Source: Marinitenerispora sediminis
GTDB taxonomy: Bacteria > Actinomycetota > Actinomycetes > Streptosporangiales > Streptosporangiaceae
NCBI RefSeq assembly: GCF_003336425.1
Contig: NZ_QEIO01000001.1
Coordinates: 59,759 to 123,758 of the forward strand
Reading direction: 5' to 3'
Length of the DNA: 64,000 nucleotides
Shown: one piece after another, positions 8,691 through 15,949 of the stretch
Layout of the letters: each line of letters opens with the position of its first letter
Position numbering within the stretch: the stretch's first letter is position 1
Made by a program: the position numbers and the translations under genes
Notes under the pieces: generated by a model
The model's input: only the letters and a program-made list of their open reading frames with translations
What the model was told of the DNA's origin: nothing
Databases searched by the model: none

Positions 8691-8851
8691 GGTCGCCTCC
8701 TGTCGATCACTCCACGATTACGGTCTCGGACAACATGCGGGGCACGCCCGCCATTCCCACTGCCCGGGCGCAGCCGCGTCCACCGCCATGGAACGGAGCC
8801 GGCTCCGCGCGGTGCGCTGCGGAGACCTCCTCTCACCGGAAAGGCAGGCTG

Positions 8852-9631
8852 TCAGCCCGGTACGGCCGGCTCCGCCCCCGCCATCCCGGGCAGGCGCGAA
8901 ACGAGGTCCGGGCGGTCACAGGCGGTGAAGACGTGCGCGAGGAAGTCGATGGACTGCCGGGCCAGAAGCTTCCTGGAGTCGTCCGCCAACCCGGCGACCA
9001 ACGCGAAGCACAACTCCACCACCCGGGCCACCTCGGACTCCGCGGTGGTAGTCGGCTGCCCGCTGCCGATCCCATCCAGCGCCTGCCCGACCTGCGGAAG
9101 CCGTTCCACGTGTTCGGGATACTTCATCAACCACCACAGGCGCGCGAGGTCCCCGTCCCGAAAGACCCCGTCACGCAAGTGCCGGATCTGGCGGACCATG
9201 TCCTCCTGCTGGCGGAGCTCGATCACCGCTCGGTGGTTCGCCGCCTCGATCTCGCGGGCGCGCTCTATGTCCGCCTCATGCGCTGAGATGTCGGCTGTCG
9301 CCCATGAAGCCGCGGAAACCGCAGGGCTTCGGAGAGACAGCAGCCGCTCATTGACAGCGAGTTGGGCGTTGCCGGAATCCACGATCGAATATCCAACGCT
9401 GACCTGCTCGGCCGCTGCCCGGGCTGCCTGTTGGGCATCATTGACGAGCTTCGCACGCGACCGGCCGTTCTCCGCCGCAGGCAGCAGCCGCAGGTTGAAG
9501 CGGGCGGTGAAGTACAGCCCTTCGGTGCCGCTTCGCAGGCGGGCCGTGAACGGAGCCTTGACCTCTTTCTCGCGCTCAACCCCGAACAGCCTGCCGAAGA
9601 ACGGCTCGCTGCCGCCATTTGTCCACGTCAT
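8852..9631 (-). CDS. Uncharacterised coiled-coil protein, SPFH/band 7-like, last gene of the Crp-cyclase operon
   Basis: 259 residues from ATG 9631, overlapping the upstream stop (ATGA), so translation is coupled to the P-loop gene. A β-rich N-terminal part ('KAPFTARLRSGTEGLYFTAR', 'FNLRLLPA') is followed by a long charged helix region ('ISAHEADIERAREIEAANHR', 'VIELRQQEDMVRQIRHLRDG') and a helical tail. A segment 'DLARLWWLMKYPEHVERLP' resembles the end of SPFH/band 7-type proteins of actinomycetes, but the match is weak and there is no membrane helix. I do not assign a function. Its fixed place after the degenerate NTPase suggests a partner or effector in the same system. Confidence 0.6.
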   Translation of the reverse strand: MTWTNGGSEPFFGRLFGVEREKEVKAPFTARLRSGTEGLYFTARFNLRLLPAAENGRSRAKLVNDAQQAARAAAEQVSVGYSIVDSGNAQLAVNERLLSLRSPAVSAASWATADISAHEADIERAREIEAANHRAVIELRQQEDMVRQIRHLRDGVFRDGDLARLWWLMKYPEHVERLPQVGQALDGIGSGQPTTTAESEVARVVELCFALVAGLADDSRKLLARQSIDFLAHVFTACDRPDLVSRLPGMAGAEPAVPG

Positions 9632-11658
9632 CTCCGGCTCCCCGCCTGTACGTCCGCTGACGTCGTGAAGGAGCCGGAACGCAACGGATCTCGTTCCAGC
9701 ACATGACGGAGAACCATGGCGACACGAGGGTCGGCGGTACCCGTGGCCGCCTCCCAGGAGACGATCGATCGCGCCACCATGTGCACACGGGGGAAGCTCC
9801 CGCGCACGGCCCCGGTGAAGATGCCGACCATGAGCTCGGGTGGGATGGTTCCTCGGACGAGGGCAGCCATCCACACGTCCACGGTCTGATCGACGGTTTC
9901 ACGGTCGGCGTGCGTCAGGAGGAGTTCCCATGCCCTCGTCACGGCCGGCACGTCGACCTCCGCCTGCGACGCGCCGTCCCCGACCACGAGGAGCGCCCCA
10001 CTCTCCGTCGATTCACTCACCAACCGGACAAGCGCCTGAAGCGCGACGCCCACGCGTTCCCGACGCTGCGCGTCCGACACCCACTCGAACAGTTCGGCCA
10101 GAACCAGCGGACGCACGGCAGCCTCCGCCCAGAGCGTTCGCAGTGCCTCGTGGGCGGCTCCCTGCACTTCCGCGTCGCCCTGATCCGCGAGCCACTTCAA
10201 CCGGGTAAGCGCCGAGTTGGGAAAACTCATACCGTAACCGGCGCACACCTCAGCCACCACCACTGCCGTGCGTGTGGAGACCGGCCGCTTCGCCTGTTCG
10301 TAGAGACGCCGCCGGAGGTTTCGGCCGGCCCTCGGCTGCTCGGCGACCCTGCGGCCGATACTCACGGCCAAGCCGCGCGTCTGGGGGGCCTGGGCCCAGC
10401 TCTCGAAGAGTTGCCCCACCCACTGCCAGTCGTTGTGGCGTTCCGCCAACTCCAACCAGCGATCCGCGATCTTGGACCGCCAAAGGGCTGGGAATCTGCC
10501 CGTTGCCACCCTGCCGCTCCAGTTCAGCAGGGCCGGCCGGATGCGCGGGTGCTGTTCCCAGAGGTAGTCCAGAACAGCCGACGCGTAGGCGACTCTCTGG
10601 AAGCGGACTCGGCGCCCTGACGTCACCTCTGCCGCCACGGCGGTCATCGCTGAGTCCAGTCCAGGGCCCGAGATGCCCGTCGGATCCGAGGGTGGGACGT
10701 CGAGTTCCTCGGCGAGCAGGTCGGCCGCAGCGAGAACGTGGTCGGCGGCTTCGTTCTCGAGGATCGCGACACACGCCAACAGCACCCGCTCGTAGGTCCG
10801 CTCAGCCGCCAGGCGGTCGGCGAACCACGGTCGCAACTGGTCCTTCCAATTACCGAACGCCTGGATGGCGGTGTTGATCCAGTCCTGGTCTGTGTCGCCC
10901 TCCGACACCGCGCCCAGCGCCTTGCCCGCGAGGCGGGCCAGTCGTGCCGCGTCGCCCGGCTGAGCCCCCCGTAGGGTGCCGAGGATTCGCGAATCCGAAC
11001 GCCAGACCTGCGGGTCGATCGGGGCGAGCGCCTTCAGGTGGTGCTCGAAGACGTCGACGGCCAGAGGAGCGGAGAGCCGAAGCACACAGTCCGCATCGAC
11101 TGCCGGTTCGAGCCACTGCTCGGGGCGGAGCACGATGACCACGGCCGAACCACGCTGCTTCGCCTTCGCCGCGTAACCGAGAAGCACCCGGAATCGGCCT
11201 TCGCTGAGCGGACTGCTCTCGGACAGGTCCAGCACGTAGCCCTGGCCGGACTCGCACGGTAGCTTCGGCAGACTCCAGTCCTCATCGTCCTCCAGGGTGA
11301 TCGGGCGCGGCGGCATGTCCAGAAGGTCAGCGGTACGCATCGCCGTCGTCCAGCGCCCGCTCCCCGGGTCCCCGATGACGGCACCGAAGCGGCTCCGCGT
11401 GACTCCGGCGATGAATGCGTCGAACCCCTCAGGAGCGACGAACGTCCGCCTCAGCTCCCTGAGATGGTCTTCGTCGATCTGGCTGGCCTCGATCAACTCC
11501 CCCTTGAATTGGTAGCTGTACGTCTGGTGCACGCCACCGTCGATCCGTCCCGCCTGAACGATCAGGTCAGCGTCTCCGCCGTTCCAGTTGGTGGCCGGTG
11601 CCACCATGCCGTCCATGCCCCGCAGTCCTTCCAGGGGCTCAGCCGATCGCTCGCTCAC
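9628..11658 (-). CDS. Degenerate P-loop (STAND-like) protein with N-terminal amyloid-like motif
   Basis: 676 residues from GTG 11658, overlapping the cyclase-like stop (GTGA). Residues 27-45 ('GGDADLIVQAGRIDGGVHQ') match the C-terminal motif of the cyclase-like partner. A nucleotide-binding core follows: the P-loop at residues 96-105 reads GDPGSGRWTT, with Arg-Trp where the canonical Lys-Ser/Thr should be, so ATP hydrolysis is doubtful. A Walker B-like strand 'GSAVVIVLRPEQW' and a long helical, HEAT/TPR-like C-terminal half complete the layout, as in actinobacterial conflict-system NTPases. No effector domain is visible. I infer a signal-receiving scaffold acting downstream of the cyclase-like protein. 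Clearly a real gene; the function is unknown. Confidence 0.75.
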   Translation of the reverse strand: MSERSAEPLEGLRGMDGMVAPATNWNGGDADLIVQAGRIDGGVHQTYSYQFKGELIEASQIDEDHLRELRRTFVAPEGFDAFIAGVTRSRFGAVIGDPGSGRWTTAMRTADLLDMPPRPITLEDDEDWSLPKLPCESGQGYVLDLSESSPLSEGRFRVLLGYAAKAKQRGSAVVIVLRPEQWLEPAVDADCVLRLSAPLAVDVFEHHLKALAPIDPQVWRSDSRILGTLRGAQPGDAARLARLAGKALGAVSEGDTDQDWINTAIQAFGNWKDQLRPWFADRLAAERTYERVLLACVAILENEAADHVLAAADLLAEELDVPPSDPTGISGPGLDSAMTAVAAEVTSGRRVRFQRVAYASAVLDYLWEQHPRIRPALLNWSGRVATGRFPALWRSKIADRWLELAERHNDWQWVGQLFESWAQAPQTRGLAVSIGRRVAEQPRAGRNLRRRLYEQAKRPVSTRTAVVVAEVCAGYGMSFPNSALTRLKWLADQGDAEVQGAAHEALRTLWAEAAVRPLVLAELFEWVSDAQRRERVGVALQALVRLVSESTESGALLVVGDGASQAEVDVPAVTRAWELLLTHADRETVDQTVDVWMAALVRGTIPPELMVGIFTGAVRGSFPRVHMVARSIVSWEAATGTADPRVAMVLRHVLERDPLRSGSFTTSADVQAGSRR

Positions 11659-12497
11659 TTCTGCTCCCCGTTCCAGGTGATCCCGCCCTGGAAGGTCTGC
11701 CCCTGGATGACCTGCTGGGCGTTACCACTGTTGTGGTTTCCGCCCGCCCCGGAACTCGGCGCCACGCCTGTTTCGGTAGCCGGCGCCGGTTCGCTCTCGT
11801 CCGAAGCCACCCGCCCGCTGCTTTTGGCGTCGGCGCGCCACGTCGGGAAGGGGATGTACAGATACCCCTCGGCGTCGAACTCCTTCGCCGGCATGTCCAC
11901 ATGCACGGCGCGGAACCTGCTCGGGGGCACGCCCACGAACCCACCCAGCACGGCGTCCTCATATACTCGACGCGACACGATGGCAGCGAGCAGCGTGGCA
12001 TCCGGGTCGGCGTTGTCCAGCTCATCGCGGACGGGGTCGGAGTCCAGCAAGCGGTGCGTGTGGTTCATCGCTCCGCCGATCCCGTCGGGTGCCCCGCCCT
12101 CGCTTGCCTCCGGCAGCGGGCCGACGTCGATGCTTGCCCGCAGCCGCAGCCGCAAGTTCCGGTCGTGGGCGGCCAGTTGGGACCGTGCGTCCTCGAGGGT
12201 CTCCTGGAGGCACCCGAGCAGCGGATGGATGAGGAAGGGAAGGTTCCGCGGCTCAGCGCCGATGACGTAGCTGTCACCGGCCGCCTGCGGGAACCGGCGG
12301 TTCGCCCAGACGTCAGCCAGATTGCTCCTCTGGAACGCCACTTCGAGGATTCGGGGCACCGCCCGGCTGAGGATCTGCTGGTCCAGGTCTGGATTCCGGG
12401 TGTACTTGACGATGTCGACAGCGAGCACTGCCTGGTACGGAGGAAGCGGCACGCTGACGCGGGGCGCTCGGCGCTCGAAGCGCAGGATGTCGTTCAT
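11655..12497 (-). CDS. Class III nucleotidyl cyclase-like protein with C-terminal amyloid-like motif
   Basis: 280 residues from ATG 12497, with GAGGT 5 nt upstream. The cyclase fold is traceable by its motifs: 'YQAVLAVDIVKYT' (first metal Asp, D28), 'FPQAAGDSYVIGA' (second metal Asp, D75), 'LRLRASIDVGPL' (dimer strand), and 'GGAMNHTHRLLD' (transition-state Asn145 and Arg149). The adenine-selecting Lys four residues before D75 is Gln71, so the nucleobase may not be adenine, as in PycC of Pycsar defence. After a Ser/Ala-rich linker the last ~30 residues carry 'SGNAQQVIQGQTFQGGI', matching the partner's N-terminus. A Crp-type gene precedes it. Activity is inferred from retained residues. Confidence 0.72.
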   Translation of the reverse strand: MNDILRFERRAPRVSVPLPPYQAVLAVDIVKYTRNPDLDQQILSRAVPRILEVAFQRSNLADVWANRRFPQAAGDSYVIGAEPRNLPFLIHPLLGCLQETLEDARSQLAAHDRNLRLRLRASIDVGPLPEASEGGAPDGIGGAMNHTHRLLDSDPVRDELDNADPDATLLAAIVSRRVYEDAVLGGFVGVPPSRFRAVHVDMPAKEFDAEGYLYIPFPTWRADAKSSGRVASDESEPAPATETGVAPSSGAGGNHNSGNAQQVIQGQTFQGGITWNGEQK

Positions 12498-12564
12498 GGC
12501 ACCTCGTTCGGGATCGTGGGGCGCAGCCGGTCGGCCGCGCCCCTTGACGATCCGCCGAGTACCG

Positions 12565-12598
12565 TGGGAGCCGTATTCAGAACTGAACACAACTCCCA
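12565..12598 (-). terminator. RNA hairpin between crp-like and cyclase-like genes
   Basis: As minus-strand RNA the two arms pair over 16 bp: TGGGAG, then two U·G pairs, then GTGTTCAG against CTGAATAC with one G·U, closing on a tiny loop. The plus-strand RNA would have A/C mismatches at those three places, so selection on the minus-strand transcript is suggested. It starts 7 nt after the regulator's stop codon and has no U-run, so it may end, attenuate or protect the mRNA. A DNA-dyad operator (GTATTCAG/CTGAACAC core) is the alternative. Confidence 0.6.
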
Positions 12599-12604
12599 TG
12601 TGTG

Positions 12605-13306
12605 TCACGCGTCACTGCCCCCATGCGCGATGGCGCGGAGCCGGTCGAGATCGTGGACGGCGACGAACTGCCTGCCGGTACGCACGATTCCCAGTTCCCG
12701 GAACCGGATGAACGCCTGCGCGACGGACGAGCGGGACGCCCCAATGTGGTCGGCGATGTCTTGCTGCGACAGCCCGAAGAGCACACCTTGGCGCGACCTG
12801 CGCCCGTTCGCGGTGACGTCGGGGGCGATGTTCTCCCCGCCGAAGGCCGCCAACTGCACCAGAATCTTGGCTAGGCGGCGCTCAGCCGGCAGAGCTGTCT
12901 GTTCGGCGCGCGTTGCGTCGCTTTCGACCTGGCGGACGACGAAGTGCTCAAGCAGGGCCGCGTCCAGACCCATCTGGTTGACCAGTTGCCGAAAGCGATC
13001 CCTGAGCACCACATGCGTGTAGCAGGTGCCGATCGCGGTGACCGTCGCCGAGCGAGGTCGGCCGGTGATGGCCGCCATTTCCCCTAGGGCCTCGCCGTAA
13101 GAGCGGACCACAAGGAGCACTTCCTGACCGTCCGGGCGGACCATGCTCACCTTGACTCTCCCTGCTACCAGCAGGTGGACGCTGTCCCCCGGCTCTCCCT
13201 GGCGCATGATCTGGGAGCCCGCCTCGTGGCGGCGCCGGGTGCCCGCCTTGGTGAGGCGGGTCCACTGGTCGTCGGTGAGGACGCCGCCGAATCCCTGTCG
13301 TGTCAC
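12605..13306 (-). CDS. Crp/Fnr family transcriptional regulator, first gene of the cyclase operon
   Basis: 233 residues from GTG 13306, preceded by AAGGGAA; a longer frame upstream looks non-coding. The N-terminal cyclic-nucleotide domain is well preserved: 'RQGEPGDSVHLLVAGRVKV', then 'YGEALGEMAAITGRPRSATV', the phosphate-binding cassette with the Glu and the Arg-Ser pair that hold the cyclic phosphate and ribose. The C-terminal winged helix has 'GLSQQDIADHIGASRSSVAQ'. Four same-strand genes follow one another from here to 8852. A Crp next to a cyclase-like protein suggests a self-contained second-messenger loop, with this protein as sensor and probably autoregulator. Confidence 0.88.
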   Translation of the reverse strand: MTRQGFGGVLTDDQWTRLTKAGTRRRHEAGSQIMRQGEPGDSVHLLVAGRVKVSMVRPDGQEVLLVVRSYGEALGEMAAITGRPRSATVTAIGTCYTHVVLRDRFRQLVNQMGLDAALLEHFVVRQVESDATRAEQTALPAERRLAKILVQLAAFGGENIAPDVTANGRRSRQGVLFGLSQQDIADHIGASRSSVAQAFIRFRELGIVRTGRQFVAVHDLDRLRAIAHGGSDA

Positions 13307-13539
13307 GCGTTCCCTTTTCCGGTTTTTCGCTACTGGTCTGTGCCGGTGAATGGTGGATTCCGATAGGCAGGTTTCCCGCGCCGGGATTCGTGCTGGCCGT
13401 CGCGCAAGGGATTGGCCGCATCCGGCCTTTTTGTCGGCACCATCGGTTACAAGATCAGGGGAAGGCATTCCGGAGACGGCGTACCCGAACGTACGGGCCG
13501 GGGGCCGGGTTGGAGAGGCGCCCGTAGCTAAGGAGGCTC

Positions 13540-15801
13540 ATGCCCCAGCTGGCCATCGACGCGACGTGTCTTCCGCAGTACGACAAGCTCGACCGGCCGA
13601 CGCGGGAACGGCTGCTCGCCGCCACCCGCAAGTTCCGGGAACTGCCGCTGGACGCGCTGCTGGCCCACCCCGATCTGCGGATCCGGCCGCTGACCGCCGG
13701 GCAGGATCCGCGTATCCGGACGTTCCGTATCAGCGACACCTGGACCGGGGTGATGCTCGCGCCCGAGTCGGGCGAGACGTTCCTGCTGGTGCACCTGCTG
13801 CCCCGCGACTCGGCCGAGCAGTGGGCCGGCGACCAGCGCCATGACGTGAACACGGTCATGGGGACGCTGGAGCGTCGCGACGCCGCCGCGCTGGGGCGCG
13901 CCGTGGGCGGCGGGGACGAGCCGGCGCGGCCGCTCCGGGCCGCCGAGGCCACCGCGCCCGCACCCGTCGGCGTGGCCGTAGGACGTGCCGGAACGGTCGC
14001 TGCGCCGCAGCCGCCGAGGACCGGCGCGGCGCTGTTCGAGCACGTCAGCGACCGCGACCTGCGGCGCCTCGGGATCGACAGCGAGATCCTGGAGTTCTGC
14101 CGCACGCTGAGCACCGCCGAGGAGCTGTCCGACTGGGAGCCGGCGCTGCCGCAGGACCAGTACGAGGTGCTCAGCCAATTGGCCGAGGGGCACCCGGTCG
14201 AGCGCGTGCTGCGCGAGGTCGTCGAGCCGCGGCGGCCCGCCGTCGGCGCCGTGGCCGCCGACGACTACGACACCGCCATCCGCAACACGCGGGAGCGGGT
14301 GATCGTCGTCAACGACGACCAGGAGATCGAGGACGTGCTCGCCGGCGAGTTCAACGCCTGGCGGATCTACCTGCACCCCAAGCAGCGGGACCTCGCCTAC
14401 CGGCCGCGCTTCAACGGTCCCGCGAAGGTCTCCGGCGGCCCGGGTACCGGCAAGACGGTGGTCGCGCTGCACCGCGTGAAGTTCCTCGCCGAGCACCTGC
14501 CCCTAGGCGGGCGGGTGCTGCTGACCAGCTTCACCAACGCCCTGGTGGAGTCCCTGAAGCGCAACCTGGCGCTGCTGCTGCCGCCGGAGCTGATCGAGGA
14601 CGTCGACGTCATCACCGCCGACAAGCTCGCCATGAACGTCGTGAAGGAGGAGCAGCCCGACGTCAGCTTCTGGTCGGACAACGACGTTCGGGGCCTGCTC
14701 GCCAACATCGCCCAGCGCCACGGCCTGCCGTGGTCCGCCGAGTTCCTGTTCCAGGAGTACCGGCACGTGGTGATGGCGCACGGCATCACCACGGTGGACG
14801 GCTACCTGGACCCGGACGCACGGCGCGGACGCTCGGCCGCGCTGGACCGGGCGGAGCGCCGCGACGTCTGGCACGCCATCGCCGACGCCCGCGTCCGCAT
14901 GCGCCGCAACCGCCGCCTGCCGTCGCTGGAGCTGCACGCGGAGGCCGCCCGCATCCTCGACGAACGTCCCGAGAAGCCCTACACCAACGTGGTGATCGAC
15001 GAGGCCCAGGACCTGCATCCGACCCAGTGGCGCACGCTGCGGGCCGCGGCGGCGCCCGGCGTGAACGACCTGTTCATCGCCGGCGACAACCGGCAGCGGA
15101 TCTATGACAACACCGTCTCGTTCAAACGGCTGGGCATCCGGATCGTCGGCCGTTCCTACCCGCTGCGGGTCAACTACCGCACCACGGGCGAGATCCTGGC
15201 GTGGGCCGGGGAGATCCTTCGCGGCCAGCAGGTCAGCGAGCTGGGCGAGTCGGTCCCGGAGCCGGCCGGCAGCACGCGCTCGGTACTGCGCGGCAGCCCG
15301 CCGGAGCTGCGTGGCGCCCGCGACCTCGCCGAGGAGCTGGACGCCCTGGCCGAGCGGGTCCGCCGCTGGCTGGCCGGCGGCATCGCGCCCGGGGACGTCT
15401 GCGTGACGACCCGCACCCAGCGGCTGCGCAACGCGGTCGTCCGCGAGCTGGCCGACCGCGGGGTGCCGGCCGCCGTCTTCCAGGCGAACCGGGACACGGT
15501 GACGGACGCGTCGCCGGCCGTCCGGGTCACCACGATGCACAGCGTGAAGGGTCTGGAGTTCCGGGCGATCGCGGTGTTCGGCGCGACCGCCGAGGCGCTG
15601 CCGAACATGGAGCACGTCACCGGCGCCGAGGTGGACGAGCGCCAGCACGAGGCCGACCTCGCCGCGCAGCGCTCCCTGCTCTACGTGGCGTGCACCCGGG
15701 CGCGCGAGTCGCTGTACGTGTCGTGGCACGGTGCGCCCAGCCCGTTCCTGCCGCGCATGGCAGCGGAGGCAGCGGTCGGCCGGGAGGCCGCCCGAAGGTA
15801 G
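13540..15801 (+). CDS. UvrD/Rep-type helicase with N-terminal RelE-like domain (copy 1)
   Basis: 753 residues from ATG 13540, with AAGGAGG directly upstream. Residues 1-100 look like a RelE/ParE toxin fold ('MPQLAIDATCLPQYDKLDRP', 'RIRTFRISDTWTGVML', 'LLVHLLPRDSA'). After a linker come SF1A helicase motifs: Walker A 'GGPGTGKTVVALHR' near 298, 'VVIDEAQDLHPTQW' near 485, 'TMHSVKGLEF' near 665 and 'LYVACTRARE' near 713. RelE-UvrD fusions are frequent in actinomycete accessory regions; a 3'-5' unwinding role in DNA repair or defence is expected, but the job of the toxin-like part is unknown. A second, diverged copy lies at 39811-41619 in the opposite direction. Confidence 0.87.
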   Translation: MPQLAIDATCLPQYDKLDRPTRERLLAATRKFRELPLDALLAHPDLRIRPLTAGQDPRIRTFRISDTWTGVMLAPESGETFLLVHLLPRDSAEQWAGDQRHDVNTVMGTLERRDAAALGRAVGGGDEPARPLRAAEATAPAPVGVAVGRAGTVAAPQPPRTGAALFEHVSDRDLRRLGIDSEILEFCRTLSTAEELSDWEPALPQDQYEVLSQLAEGHPVERVLREVVEPRRPAVGAVAADDYDTAIRNTRERVIVVNDDQEIEDVLAGEFNAWRIYLHPKQRDLAYRPRFNGPAKVSGGPGTGKTVVALHRVKFLAEHLPLGGRVLLTSFTNALVESLKRNLALLLPPELIEDVDVITADKLAMNVVKEEQPDVSFWSDNDVRGLLANIAQRHGLPWSAEFLFQEYRHVVMAHGITTVDGYLDPDARRGRSAALDRAERRDVWHAIADARVRMRRNRRLPSLELHAEAARILDERPEKPYTNVVIDEAQDLHPTQWRTLRAAAAPGVNDLFIAGDNRQRIYDNTVSFKRLGIRIVGRSYPLRVNYRTTGEILAWAGEILRGQQVSELGESVPEPAGSTRSVLRGSPPELRGARDLAEELDALAERVRRWLAGGIAPGDVCVTTRTQRLRNAVVRELADRGVPAAVFQANRDTVTDASPAVRVTTMHSVKGLEFRAIAVFGATAEALPNMEHVTGAEVDERQHEADLAAQRSLLYVACTRARESLYVSWHGAPSPFLPRMAAEAAVGREAARR

Positions 15802-15949
15802 AGTTCGTCTTCGGCGTCCGTGGGCGGACGCGTTCCGGTCCTGCGCGCACGGGGGATTTCCGTACCGTCTGCTGTCGGCATGGCCGCGGCGCCGCTCGTG
15901 CTCACCCGCCGCTGCCGTCACTCCCTATCCTCACAGGTTGGTCGCCGCC

